Below are positions 46,030 to 55,204 of a DNA stretch of 64,000 bases, piece by piece (the first letter of the stretch is position 1; each line of letters begins with the position of its first letter). The stretch spans positions 1,178,001 to 1,242,000 of the forward strand of contig NZ_CP104562.2 in the NCBI RefSeq assembly GCF_025398155.2, read 5' to 3'. Origin of the DNA: Roseateles amylovorans (GTDB taxonomy: Bacteria; Pseudomonadota; Gammaproteobacteria; Burkholderiales; Burkholderiaceae_C). The position numbers and the translations under genes were made by a program. Below the pieces are notes generated by a model. The model did not search any database, was not told the DNA's origin, and was given only the letters and a program-made list of their open reading frames with translations.

Positions 46030-49000
46030 TCAGTTGCGCAGCGGGACTTCGCGCCAGTTGATCAGGCGCTTGTTGCCGGCGCCGGTCCCAGCCGTGTCGA
46101 GCACCAGGTCACCATCCTTGTTGCCACCGCCCGGCGTCGAGGGACTCGGCGTGCCGGCGACAGCCACCTTGATGGTGCCGTTGTCGTTGATGAACCGTGT
46201 CTCATCGACCGCGAAATCGATGGTCGTCTTGGTGGTCGCACCGGTGTTCAGATCGATCACCGCCGTGATGCTGTTGCCCGATGGGCTGCACGCATTGGTC
46301 GAGATCGGACGGATCGCCGAGAAGACCACCAGGTTTTCCAAGGCGTCGGCCTCATTGATCACGCGGAAGCCGGCAGCGGCGCCCACGGTGGCCAGATCCA
46401 TGAAATAGCCGACCTTCGTGTTGAAGTTCAGCGGCGTGGCGGTCGTGCTGATGTCCTGGAAATCATGCCGGCTGGCGTTCTCCAGGAACGGCATCGTGAT
46501 GCCAGAGGGCAGGTCGGTGCTCTGGGTGTACCGACCTTGGTAGCCGTCCAGGATGGCGTAGAACCGGTTCAGACGATTGACCGGGATGTCGTTCGTGCTG
46601 AGCAACTGGCCGGTACCCACAGCGATCCAGCGACGGTTGCTGCTCGGGTTCACCACAGGCGTCGGCGTTGACGTGATCGGCAAGGCAACGCCAGCCGCGT
46701 CCGTGAGGGTGGCGAGCTTGACAGGCGCGGGGTACGCACCGGTCGCGGCGGTCAGGTCCAGGCGCCACAGGTTGCCCTTCAGGTCACCGGCATAGATCGA
46801 CTCAACGGTCGCGTCCTGACGGTCGCGATAGTAGGTTTCCAGATAGGTCAGGCCGGTCGGGCTGCTCACCGTGCCGTCGTCACCCGCGGTGGGCAGCGAG
46901 ACCTTCTGCAGCAGTGCGCCGGTGCGGGCATTCAGGATGTAGAACGCACCCTTGCCGCTGGCATTGTTGAAGCCCGAGCCGACCACCACCACCCAGCCGT
47001 ATTGAGCCGTTTTGGTGATGACGGGCGAGCCGAAGGTGAAGCCCATGTCGCTCTCGGTGTACTCCCAGAGGACTCGGCTGGCTGCAGCGGTTTCAGAGTT
47101 GACCGCGTTGGCGGTGGTGAGGTCCAGCGCATAGATGCTGCGTCCACCCTTGCCCAAGCCGCCGACGGCGATGCTGTGCCATTCATTGGCGGACAAGTTG
47201 GATCCGGCGGTCCGCTTGAAGTCCACTTCAGCCACGGTTGGGCGCGCATCCACCAGATAGCGGTGCTCAAAATCCGGGTTGCCGTAGGACGCAATCCCGT
47301 CCACGCTGGGCGTGCCGCTCGGGCCGGCAATGACGGCATTCGGGATGAAGGCGAACAGCTCCTTGCCACCGTCTGTCGTCGACGTGACCGAACCGTTGAT
47401 GATGTGCACCATCCCGCTGTTGGCGCCAGCGATCAGGATGTTCGGTCGAGATGCATAGGTCCGCACGTGAGCGGCATAACCCGGATTGGCCGCTTCAGAC
47501 AGGTTGCCTTGAGGCGGTCCCAACACCACCACCTGGCTGTTGATGATGTCGGCCAGCAGCGAGGTGCGGGCGCGATAACCGGTGGTGACCGTGGCACTGA
47601 TCTCCTGGCTCTTGTCGCCGCGGAGGTACTTCACATAGTCGGCGGCATCGTTGCCGGTCACATAGGTGGTGTCCAGGGCGCTGGCCTGGGTGCTCGTCAG
47701 GTTGGCCAGACGGAAGGCAACGCCGGTGCCGGTGGTGGCGCTGGTGGGCTTGTACGTCACGATGTTGCGGCGGGTGTCCCAACCAGTGCCATCGGTGCCC
47801 ACCTGGGTCTTCAGTGTGTCACTGAACTTCCAGACCGAGGTATAGCCAATCGGCGTGGACAGCAGCGAGATGGTGCTGGCCGAGACCTCGCCCGTCCACG
47901 TGTTGGAGTCATAGGCAGAACCATATGCTGCAGTGCCGGCGGAGACGTTGTTCGAGGCCGTGTTCAACGACGATGTGGACGCGGAGATGCTGGCCACGAT
48001 GCTGGCGAAGGCACTGGTCAGGCCGCTGACCATCGTGTCCGCCCGCGCGGCGGTGTAGTAGGTGTCCGGGCGCAACTGGCTGCCCACGGTGTCGGTCGCG
48101 GCACCGGTGTGCCACCAGGACTGGGTGAGATCGGTGGTGCCCAGTGGATTGAAACTGGTCGGAATGTTCGCACCGCCGTACTTCGTCGCCAGATAGAACT
48201 GGTTGTTCGACTTGTAGGTCTGCAATTCCAGCACGTCCATCCAGTAGGTCTTCACTGTCTGGAGGCCGTCCATCGTCGGACGAATGTCCTGGGTATTGGC
48301 CCAGTAGGCCATGCCCGCCATCAGCGCGCCGTTGTTGTTGCAGCAGCCACCGTAGTTCTGTACGGTGCCCAGCGAGGCGTTGTTGCCGTTCAGTTGGCCA
48401 ACCTTGTTGGTCCAGGTGATGGCATCAAAGCCGGTGTCTGCGGTGACCGAGGCGGGCTTGGCCGGTTCGGAATTGCCGGTGGCGCCAGGCAGGTTGCGGT
48501 CCGCGTGGGTGTTGACGTCGCCAATGCCGAGGATGAAGTTCTTCTGGCAGGAATACAGGATCGGGTCGTCCCAGGTCGTGATGACCGGGAAACCGTCGGC
48601 ATAGGTCCGCTTGGTGTTGTTGTTGTTCGTGCCAGGATTGGTCCACTGCGGCACGTTGCCGAGATTGCGGTAGTACCGCAAGGCGGCGTAGTACAGCTCC
48701 CCCACCGGGTCATACGTCTTGTACGACCCGGGTGTGATCTGCCCGAACTTGTTCAGGTAGTTCATCACGCCGCTGTTGTCGATCGTGACGCCGTATTCGG
48801 TGGCCGTGGTGGTCGCATCCGCGGGATCAGGATTGGTCACCATCACACCGGTGGTGGCACTCCATTCCCCCAAGGCATTGGCGATCGGATCACTGCCGGG
48901 TACCGGCTTGGTCGGGCCGACGAATTTCTGACGTGCCCGCAGCACACCGCCATCACGCGACAAGGAGGCGTCGTTCAGGTAGCCGAAGGCGCTGAAGCGG

Positions 49001-49800
49001 ATCCGCTGCGAATACTTCTGGATCAGACCCTCCGGCTTGTAGTTCGAGCCGTAGGCCACGCAGTTGGACTCCAGTCCGCCTGCAGTGCTGCCGGAATCGC
49101 ATACCTTCACCCGGATGCTGACTTCCCAGACCGTGCCGTCGTTCCAGCTCCTGCTGGACGAGTCGAAAGCGGTGGGCGTGGTCGCCCCGGAATTGTTGTC
49201 ACCCGTGCGGGTGAAACGCATCTTGTTGCCCAGACCCTGGATGCGGATCTTGATGCCGGACCAGTTCATCGGCGTGGCGCCGGAGACCACCGAGCCCGTG
49301 GTGATGGAGCGGTCGGGGAAGTTGCCGGCGCCGCCCTGACCGGTGGCGTAGGCCTTCTCGATGATGGTCGTGGAGGCCGTGTCCGTCACCCGATACCCAC
49401 CGGTGAGCGCCCAGCGGAACGGGTCGATGGTCTGCATCGACGCCCAGTTCAGGAAGTTGCCGCTCCACTTGTTGCTGCAGACATGGTTATTGGCCGTGCC
49501 GGCAGGCTGAAAATAGCGGTCCGCCTCTGTCGCGGAGTACACGTAGGTGTAGCACTTGGCGGGGTCGAAGTAGCCGAGGTAGGTGGAGGCCGGTGCATAA
49601 GTGGCGTCCGTGTGCGCATTGCTGACGGCGGTCGGATATTCCACCGACAGGGCCAGTGCCAGATTGCCGGGCACGGCCACGGAGGAGAACACCGGCTGAT
49701 TGGCCAATGTCGTCTGCGCGTGTGCCGGCAGGGCGGCGCCCAGCCAGGCAGCGGCCAGGCCGAGGCCCAGGCGCGCGGTGCGGAAAAGGAGCTTGTTCAT
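46030..49800 (-). CDS. pilY1: Type IV pilus tip-associated adhesin PilY1
   Basis: PilY1-family proteins sit at the pilus tip, prime pilus assembly and can act in adhesion and surface sensing. The 1256-residue precursor has a signal peptide (LGLGLAAAWLGAALPAHA, cleaved before QTTLANQPVF). A long variable N-terminal half shows no clear von Willebrand A MIDAS motif. The C-terminal seven-bladed propeller has RPNILIAGANSGMVHIING, WHSIAVGGLGKGGRSIYALDL and SIYAGDLKGNLWRLDL. The calcium-binding loop expected just before YAGDL is degenerate here (DRQDATVES). A C-terminal module ends LINWREVPLRN. It starts nine bases after the pilX stop. Confidence 0.94.
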   Translation of the reverse strand: MNKLLFRTARLGLGLAAAWLGAALPAHAQTTLANQPVFSSVAVPGNLALALSVEYPTAVSNAHTDATYAPASTYLGYFDPAKCYTYVYSATEADRYFQPAGTANNHVCSNKWSGNFLNWASMQTIDPFRWALTGGYRVTDTASTTIIEKAYATGQGGAGNFPDRSITTGSVVSGATPMNWSGIKIRIQGLGNKMRFTRTGDNNSGATTPTAFDSSSRSWNDGTVWEVSIRVKVCDSGSTAGGLESNCVAYGSNYKPEGLIQKYSQRIRFSAFGYLNDASLSRDGGVLRARQKFVGPTKPVPGSDPIANALGEWSATTGVMVTNPDPADATTTATEYGVTIDNSGVMNYLNKFGQITPGSYKTYDPVGELYYAALRYYRNLGNVPQWTNPGTNNNNTKRTYADGFPVITTWDDPILYSCQKNFILGIGDVNTHADRNLPGATGNSEPAKPASVTADTGFDAITWTNKVGQLNGNNASLGTVQNYGGCCNNNGALMAGMAYWANTQDIRPTMDGLQTVKTYWMDVLELQTYKSNNQFYLATKYGGANIPTSFNPLGTTDLTQSWWHTGAATDTVGSQLRPDTYYTAARADTMVSGLTSAFASIVASISASTSSLNTASNNVSAGTAAYGSAYDSNTWTGEVSASTISLLSTPIGYTSVWKFSDTLKTQVGTDGTGWDTRRNIVTYKPTSATTGTGVAFRLANLTSTQASALDTTYVTGNDAADYVKYLRGDKSQEISATVTTGYRARTSLLADIINSQVVVLGPPQGNLSEAANPGYAAHVRTYASRPNILIAGANSGMVHIINGSVTSTTDGGKELFAFIPNAVIAGPSGTPSVDGIASYGNPDFEHRYLVDARPTVAEVDFKRTAGSNLSANEWHSIAVGGLGKGGRSIYALDLTTANAVNSETAAASRVLWEYTESDMGFTFGSPVITKTAQYGWVVVVGSGFNNASGKGAFYILNARTGALLQKVSLPTAGDDGTVSSPTGLTYLETYYRDRQDATVESIYAGDLKGNLWRLDLTAATGAYPAPVKLATLTDAAGVALPITSTPTPVVNPSSNRRWIAVGTGQLLSTNDIPVNRLNRFYAILDGYQGRYTQSTDLPSGITMPFLENASRHDFQDISTTATPLNFNTKVGYFMDLATVGAAAGFRVINEADALENLVVFSAIRPISTNACSPSGNSITAVIDLNTGATTKTTIDFAVDETRFINDNGTIKVAVAGTPSPSTPGGGNKDGDLVLDTAGTGAGNKRLINWREVPLRN

Positions 49801-49809
49801 CTGGAGGCC

Positions 49810-50454
49810 TCAGTTGCTGTAGGTCGCCTGGTAGAAAGACTGGGAGCCGCGTGGTCCATCCACGCGCACCGTGATGCGGTAGACCGGCTTGGGGCTCTTG
49901 GTGACGTCGCCCGGGCTCTTGCCGCCTTGGGGCGCCGCCGAAACGGTCTGGCAGGTATCAGCAGACAGTGGTCCGGTGTTCAGGCACAGCCGGTCGACCA
50001 CGTAATAGATCTTCATGTTGGGAAGATTGCTCGTGCTCTCGCCGCTGATGGCCGTCGTCAGGTCGATCGAGTTGGCGGCGACGCCGTAGCCGCTGACCAG
50101 CTCGGGACTGGTGGTCGTCAGCAGGGCGTTCGGAATGCCTTCGGCGGAGGTCGCGAGCATCGCGGCGCTGTAGTTGAGCGCGGTGGCGTTGCTGTCGAGG
50201 CTGCCGGCGCCGTTGAGCGCCGTCATGGCCTGGCGCAGCGCACGCTCGGCCTGGTTGGCCATGTCGCGCTTGAAACCGAAGTTGCCGACGCTGCTGAGCG
50301 AGACGTTCATTGCGCGAATGGCCGCAACGGCGCCGATCATCAGGATCGCCAGGGTGATCAGGGCGATCACCATGATGACGCCGCGCTGGCGGCGTGCGGA
50401 GATGGCTTGCATGGTCATCTTGGTGAAGAAGGGGGTGGGCGATGGATGGGGCAT
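49810..50454 (-). CDS. pilX: Minor pilin-associated protein PilX
   Basis: PilX is a minor pilin of the tip-priming complex. The 214-residue product has the PilX N-terminal pattern RRQRG|VIMVIALITLAILMIGAVAAIRAMNVSLSSVGNFGFKRD. Prepilin cleavage is expected after Gly, and Glu5 is absent as is usual for PilX. A small domain with two Cys follows (LCLNTGPLSADTCQTVS). It lies between pilW and pilY1 with short gaps (7 and 9 bases). A possible internal start (MTMQAISARRQRG) would shorten the leader by 11 residues. Confidence 0.9.
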   Translation of the reverse strand: MPHPSPTPFFTKMTMQAISARRQRGVIMVIALITLAILMIGAVAAIRAMNVSLSSVGNFGFKRDMANQAERALRQAMTALNGAGSLDSNATALNYSAAMLATSAEGIPNALLTTTSPELVSGYGVAANSIDLTTAISGESTSNLPNMKIYYVVDRLCLNTGPLSADTCQTVSAAPQGGKSPGDVTKSPKPVYRITVRVDGPRGSQSFYQATYSN

Positions 50455-50461
50455 CGTCGGC

Positions 50462-51658
50462 TCAGGGCGGCACGGCGCGGCCGCTCATGACCAGCACATT
50501 GCGCAACGGCACGGTGAACTCCACCACGCGATGTCGACGCTTGCGGTCGGCCACGGTGTAGGGGACCTGCAGGGACGTCGCGAGTCCACTGAACATCGTC
50601 AGCGTCGTCGGCCCGAAGTCTTCCTTCTCCTGGTAATCGGTGCGCAGGATCATGCTGACCTTCACCGCCATGATGCGAAAGACGTTGGCCTGATTGGCCG
50701 GGTCGTTCAGCGCGGCCGGGGCGTAGTCGCCCGTGGGCGTCACCCAGCTGTCGACGGTGCCGTCCATGGTGGCGGTGGTGTCCACACCGTAGCGCACCCG
50801 CATGTCCACCACGCCGTCCGCGACGGGGATCGGCGTGTCGCCGGCGCCGTTGGAGAAGCGCAGCAGGTCGTAACGGACCAGTTGCTGGGAGGCGTTGATG
50901 CCCAGCAGCAGGAAGCGCGGCGGGTTGCCGTTGGTGGCATTGCCCATCACCATCGCGTTCGCCACCGCGCCGGTGGAGCGGGCGTTGATCGACTCGGTGC
51001 CGATGGACGAGGCGTAATAGCTGCCGTCCAGGTCGACCTGCTGGCTCGCACCGCCGGTGTAGCTCGCAGCGGCCTGTTCCAGCATGCAGGGACGGCCTGA
51101 TTCGGTGATCAAGAGCATGTCGTCACCCTTGATGCCGACGGTGGAGCTCAGTCGAAGCAAATTGGTCGCGACGCTGTTCAGTCGAACCTGGGTCGAGGTT
51201 TCACCGATGCCGCCGGTACCGGTCATCACCTGGATGACGTCCGAGCCACCGTTGCCGATGCCGGGATAGACCAGCAGCGGCAGCATCTTCACCGTGGTCG
51301 TGACCGAACCGAACGGTGCCGGGAACGCGGCGGACGCGGGCAGGATCTGCGCGCCGCTCAGCGAGCTGTAGAGCGTGCAGCCGTAGGTGTCGGTCCGGCT
51401 GGTGCTGAAGCCTGAACCGGCGCTGCGCAGCTGACGGTCAAGGTCATACGCAAGGTAGCCGGTGTTGAGCGACATGTCCGAGGTGGCGGTGCCTTGTCGC
51501 TTGCCGGTCTCGAACTTGGACGAGATCACGCCCATCGCGATGATCATCGCCATGGCGATGACGATGGAGACCATCAGCTCGATCAGCGAGAAGCCGTGCG
51601 AGGCCCGCATCGCGCGCTGGCGGGTGCGGGGAGGAAAGGGGCGGCGGTGCTGGGTCAT
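50462..51658 (-). CDS. pilW: Minor pilin PilW
   Basis: PilW is a large minor pilin of the priming complex. The product has 398 residues with a prepilin signal ASHG|FSLIELMVSIVIAMAMIIAMG and the PilW domain (DLDRQLRSAGSGFSTSRTDTYGCTLYSSL…DVIQVMTGTGG…MILRTDYQEKEDFGPTTLTMFSG). Start MTQHRRPFPPRTRQ is two bases from the pilV stop. Longer in-frame readings run through pilV and are discarded. Confidence 0.92.
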   Translation of the reverse strand: MTQHRRPFPPRTRQRAMRASHGFSLIELMVSIVIAMAMIIAMGVISSKFETGKRQGTATSDMSLNTGYLAYDLDRQLRSAGSGFSTSRTDTYGCTLYSSLSGAQILPASAAFPAPFGSVTTTVKMLPLLVYPGIGNGGSDVIQVMTGTGGIGETSTQVRLNSVATNLLRLSSTVGIKGDDMLLITESGRPCMLEQAAASYTGGASQQVDLDGSYYASSIGTESINARSTGAVANAMVMGNATNGNPPRFLLLGINASQQLVRYDLLRFSNGAGDTPIPVADGVVDMRVRYGVDTTATMDGTVDSWVTPTGDYAPAALNDPANQANVFRIMAVKVSMILRTDYQEKEDFGPTTLTMFSGLATSLQVPYTVADRKRRHRVVEFTVPLRNVLVMSGRAVPP

Positions 51659-51660
51659 GG

Positions 51661-52062
51661 TCAGTTGTTCAACCGCACGTCGGTGAAGTATTGGCGTGCC
51701 GTCCCACTGGGCGGCGTCCAGGTGATCGTGATGCGGGCGACCTGGTTGACCGAGGTGATGGTGCCGGTGCCCGAAGGCAGGCCCTGGTCGGTCGCGGCGG
51801 CCACGCGGGTCTGCCAGGCGGTCACCGTGGCTGCAGGCAGCGTGATGGTGCCGGCCAGCCACATTTCGGTGGCGATCTCATTGGCCAGCACGGCGGCGCG
51901 CTGGGCGTCCTCGGTGGCGCCGGTGGCTTGCGAGGCCCGCGCCATCAGCGAGACCAGGCCCAGCAGGCCGACGGTCATCACCAAGATGGCGCAGAGCACT
52001 TCGATCAGCGTCATGCCACGGGCACGACGACGCCGGCTGGGCATACGGGTGTGCGGGTTCAT
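51661..52062 (-). CDS. pilV: Minor pilin PilV
   Basis: PilV is a minor pilin. The 133-residue product has the signal RRARG|MTLIEVLCAILVMTVGLLGLVSLM and the conserved ATEDAQRAAVLANEIATEMW helix. The start at MNPHTRMPSRRRRARG overlaps the fimT stop by four bases. A longer in-frame reading upstream lies inside fimT. Short for the family but complete. Confidence 0.9.
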   Translation of the reverse strand: MNPHTRMPSRRRRARGMTLIEVLCAILVMTVGLLGLVSLMARASQATGATEDAQRAAVLANEIATEMWLAGTITLPAATVTAWQTRVAAATDQGLPSGTGTITSVNQVARITITWTPPSGTARQYFTDVRLNN

Positions 52063-52682
52063 GTGGTGGGCGTCTGGTTGATTTCCGGGCAGCCGTCGGG
52101 CAGGGTGGATGACACCTGCCGCGTCTTCTCGCACATGCGGACGGTGCCGCCGAGCGTGAGCCAGACCTGCAGCTTCTTGAGATTGGCTTCCGACGAGGAG
52201 GTGGAGTCCATGCCGTAGATGATTCGGCCGCCGGACCCGGTGGTGCAGGCGGCGCCGACGCCGGTCTGGGTGTTGGTCAAGGCCAGCGGGCGACCATTGG
52301 CGTTGAAGCAGACGGCGGTCGGGCCGGTCACCGCAATGGTCGGTGCGTTGTCCAGCAGATTGCCGCACTGGGTGGCGGACGCGGTGCCGCTGCTGGTCAG
52401 CGGCAGGATCTTGATGACCCAGCGAGTGCCGGCGGCCGCAGCCTGTTCCGCACCGGTGCAGGTGGTGGCGTTGGTTCGGAAGAAGACCACCTGGCGGAAG
52501 CTGCGCACCGCTTCGGCCTGGGCCTGCTTGAGATTGGTCTGCAACGCGGAGGCCGTGCTGCGCAGCTGCGCGTTGGCGGACCAGGCGCGCATGCCGGGCA
52601 TGGCGAGTGCGGTCAGCAGGCCGATGATGGCCACCACCACCATCAGCTCGATCAGCGTCAGACCACGTTGGCGGGTCAGCAT
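52059..52682 (-). CDS. fimT: Minor pilin FimT/FimU-type (GspH-like domain)
   Basis: This is a GspH/FimT-domain minor pilin, part of the priming complex (FimU-like in Pseudomonas). The 207-residue product has RQRG|LTLIELMVVVAIIGLLTALAMPG and SALQTNLKQAQAEAVRSFRQVVFF. Several Cys in the globular domain could form disulfides. Its start overlaps the pilE stop by seven bases. FimT and FimU cannot be separated by sequence alone; FimT-type proteins have been linked to DNA binding in other species. Confidence 0.88.
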   Translation of the reverse strand: MLTRQRGLTLIELMVVVAIIGLLTALAMPGMRAWSANAQLRSTASALQTNLKQAQAEAVRSFRQVVFFRTNATTCTGAEQAAAAGTRWVIKILPLTSSGTASATQCGNLLDNAPTIAVTGPTAVCFNANGRPLALTNTQTGVGAACTTGSGGRIIYGMDSTSSSEANLKKLQVWLTLGGTVRMCEKTRQVSSTLPDGCPEINQTPTT

Positions 52683-53158
52683 GAGTCGCCCTTGCGAGTG
52701 AGCCACTTCGTGGTGCAGGTATTCCAGCCGGTGGGCGCGGCGGTGGTTTTCTTTTCGTCCTTCTCGTTCACGGTGAAGGTGAAGCCGGCGGCCGGGCTGC
52801 CGGTCACGCCCACAGCCTGCAGCACATAGCCATTGGCCGACAGCGTGGCGGCGGGGCAGCTCACCGTGAACTTGCCCAACACGGTGCCGGCTGCCGTGCA
52901 CGGCGGGGTCGAGGTGCTGCCGACGGCCTGGTAGGTGCGGAAGTCCTGGTAGTAGCGTTCCATGTCGGCACGCAGGGTGGTGAGGTTGCTCACCGCTTCG
53001 GTGAGTTGACCGCGGACCACGTAATCCCGGTAGGACGGCAACGCAATGGCCGTCAGCACGCCGACGATCGCCACGACGACCATCAATTCGATCAGTGTGA
53101 AGCCCCGCTCCCCGCGATTTGTGGGCTTATTGACATTGGTGTGGGTGTTCCCAAGCAT
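52676..53158 (-). CDS. pilE: Type IV pilin-like protein PilE
   Basis: PilE is a pilin of the minor-pilin operon, first gene of the cluster. The 160-residue product has the signal RGERG|FTLIELMVVVAIVGVLTAIALPSYRDYV followed by the PilE-type domain with a Cys pair (CTAAGTVLGKFTVSC) and a C-terminal Cys pair (WNTCTTKWLTRKGDSC). AGGAG lies seven bases before the ATG. It resembles minor PilE rather than the major PilA, which is not in this window. Confidence 0.92.
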   Translation of the reverse strand: MLGNTHTNVNKPTNRGERGFTLIELMVVVAIVGVLTAIALPSYRDYVVRGQLTEAVSNLTTLRADMERYYQDFRTYQAVGSTSTPPCTAAGTVLGKFTVSCPAATLSANGYVLQAVGVTGSPAAGFTFTVNEKDEKKTTAAPTGWNTCTTKWLTRKGDSC

Positions 53159-53516
53159 GAATCACTCCTATTTGCAGAAATTATCGACAACGACATGATG
53201 AAGGCGAGGCCGCTCATCGCGCCTCGGGTTCCGCCCGTCTTGCGGGGGTCTCCAAATGTGCAGTTCGTCACGTTTGCCTCTAGGCGCAGGGGGCGTGCGA
53301 GAGGGGAGCGGGCCGGCGGATGGGGTGGCCGTCGGTCTCCCAAAGGTGGGGGCGCGGGGTGGTGCAAGCCTTGCTCAGCAAGCGGGTGACGGCGTCAAGC
53401 GCGTTCATCGGACTGTCGCAATTCGCCAGCGCCCCAGATCCGCTCCGGCATCAATCCGGGCTTTACCCTATGATCCCGGCTCCCGGGCGGCCGCCCGTCC
53501 GGATCCATACCAAGAA
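53159..53516. other. Divergent intergenic region between pilE and mlaF
   Basis: Two operons start on either side. No gene is supported inside. A TATGAT hexamer at 53469–53474 could be a -10 for mlaF, but no -35 matches. No sigma54 or regulator site was recognised. Confidence 0.5.
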
Positions 53517-54362
53517 ATGGCATTCACCGATCCCAAATCAACAACATCTGCCGGCCCTCTGATCGAGGTGAAGGATGTGACCTGTGGCTATGCCGACCGG
53601 GTCATCCTGAGCAAGGTCAATCTGAGCCTGGCCCGCGGCAAGGTGATCGCCCTGATCGGTTCGTCCGGCGGTGGCAAGACCACCTTGCTGCGGCTGCTGA
53701 CCCGGCAATTGCGGCCCATGACCGGCCAGGTGCTGTTCGATGGCCATGACCTGGCACCGATGAACCAGGACCAGCTCTACGCCCAGCGCCGTCGCATGGG
53801 CATGCTGTTCCAGTTCGGGGCGCTGTTCACCGACCTGAGCGTGTTCGAGAACGTGGCGTTCCCGCTGCGCGAGCACACGCAGCTGTCCGAGGCCATGATC
53901 CGCGATCTGGTGCTGATGAAGCTCAATGCGGTCGGCCTGCGCGGTTCCCGCGACCTGATGCCCAACGAGATCTCCGGCGGCATGGCGCGCCGCGTGGCAC
54001 TGGCCCGGGCGATCGCGCTGGATCCCGACCTGGTGCTGTATGACGAACCGTTCGCCGGTCTGGATCCGATTTCACTGGGCGTGACTGCCCGCCTGATCCG
54101 CGACCTGAACGACGCCCTCGGCCTGACCAGCGTCATCGTCACCCATGACCTGCACGAGACCTTCACCATTGCCGATCATGTGGTGATGGTGGCCAATGGC
54201 GGCATCGTCGCCCAGGGCACCCCGGATGAGCTGCGCGAGAGCCGGGATCCCCTGGTCCACCAGTTCGTCAATGCCGAGGCCGATGGCCCGGTTCGTTTCC
54301 ATCAGCCGGCGGTGCCGGTGCGCACCGACTTCGGCCTGCCCGAAGCCGAGGAGACCGCATGA
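53517..54362 (+). CDS. mlaF: Phospholipid transport ABC ATP-binding protein MlaF
   Basis: MlaF is the ATPase of the MlaFEDB inner-membrane complex that moves phospholipids between the membranes. The 281-residue product has Walker A GSSGGGKTT, signature ISGGMARR, Walker B LVLYDEPFAGLD and H-loop VTHDLHE. The C-terminal extension PVRTDFGLPEAEETA is where MlaB docks in related complexes. The ATG (MAFTDPKSTT) is chosen over earlier in-frame starts by family length. Its TGA overlaps mlaE. Confidence 0.95.
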   Translation: MAFTDPKSTTSAGPLIEVKDVTCGYADRVILSKVNLSLARGKVIALIGSSGGGKTTLLRLLTRQLRPMTGQVLFDGHDLAPMNQDQLYAQRRRMGMLFQFGALFTDLSVFENVAFPLREHTQLSEAMIRDLVLMKLNAVGLRGSRDLMPNEISGGMARRVALARAIALDPDLVLYDEPFAGLDPISLGVTARLIRDLNDALGLTSVIVTHDLHETFTIADHVVMVANGGIVAQGTPDELRESRDPLVHQFVNAEADGPVRFHQPAVPVRTDFGLPEAEETA

Positions 54363-55138
54363 AGAACGTGACCACGGCCATTGGCCGCGGCCTGCGGCTC
54401 AGGCTTGTTGATTGGGGCTGGTCGGCGCGTTTGCTGGGCGCCCTGGTGATGCATCTGGGGGCGAGCCTGCGTCGCTTCAGCCTGGTGCGCGAGCAGATCT
54501 TCTATCTGGGCAACCGGTCGTTGTCCATCATCGGCGTGTCGGGCCTGTTCGTCGGTTTCGTGCTGGCGCTGCAGGGCTACTACACCTTGCAGCGCTACGG
54601 CTCTGCGGAGGCCGTGGGCCTGCTGGTCGCCTTGAGCCTGGTGCGCGAACTCGGTCCGGTGGTCGCGGCGCTGCTGTTTGCCGGACGCGCAGGCACGTCG
54701 CTCACGGCGGAAATCGGTCTGATGAAAGCCGGCGAGCAGCTCAGCGCGATGGAGATGATGGCGGTCGACCCGATCCAGCGGGTGCTGGCGCCGCGATTCT
54801 GGGCCGGTGTGATCGCCATGCCCTTGCTGGCGGCGGTGTTCTCGGCGGTCGGTATCTTGGGTGGGTGGCTGGTGGCCGTGCCGCTGATCGGCATCGATGC
54901 GGGCTCGTTCTGGTCGCAGATGCAAGGCGGCGTGGATGTCTTCGCCGATGTCGGCAACGGCGTCATCAAGAGCCTGGCCTTCGGCGTGACGGTGAGCTTC
55001 GTGGCCCTCCTTCAGGGCTATGCCTGCAAGCCCACTCCGGAAGGTGTGTCCCAGGCCACAACGCGTACCGTGGTGGTGTCCTCGCTGGCGGTGCTGGCGC
55101 TGGACTTCATGCTGACCGCGATGATGTTCTCCATCTGA
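54359..55138 (+). CDS. mlaE: Phospholipid transport permease MlaE
   Basis: MlaE is the integral membrane permease of the Mla complex. The 259-residue product has five to six hydrophobic helices and the MlaE/YrbE motif LVRELGPVVAALLFAGRAGTSLTAEIGLMKAGEQLSAMEMM. It is coupled to mlaF by an ATGA overlap. mlaD begins 66 bases downstream. Confidence 0.95.
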   Translation: MKNVTTAIGRGLRLRLVDWGWSARLLGALVMHLGASLRRFSLVREQIFYLGNRSLSIIGVSGLFVGFVLALQGYYTLQRYGSAEAVGLLVALSLVRELGPVVAALLFAGRAGTSLTAEIGLMKAGEQLSAMEMMAVDPIQRVLAPRFWAGVIAMPLLAAVFSAVGILGGWLVAVPLIGIDAGSFWSQMQGGVDVFADVGNGVIKSLAFGVTVSFVALLQGYACKPTPEGVSQATTRTVVVSSLAVLALDFMLTAMMFSI

Positions 55139-55204
55139 GTCCGGGCCACTCACTGCCCTGGCTGTAGTCAAGACTGTTTCTTTCGATTTGATCCGGAGTT
55201 GCTG

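Noticed and set aside
47002..50490. 1162-codon plus-strand frame opposite pilY1 and pilX
   Set aside because: Antisense shadow with Gly/Arg/Val bias. pilY1 on the minus strand has a signal peptide, family motifs and a terminator.
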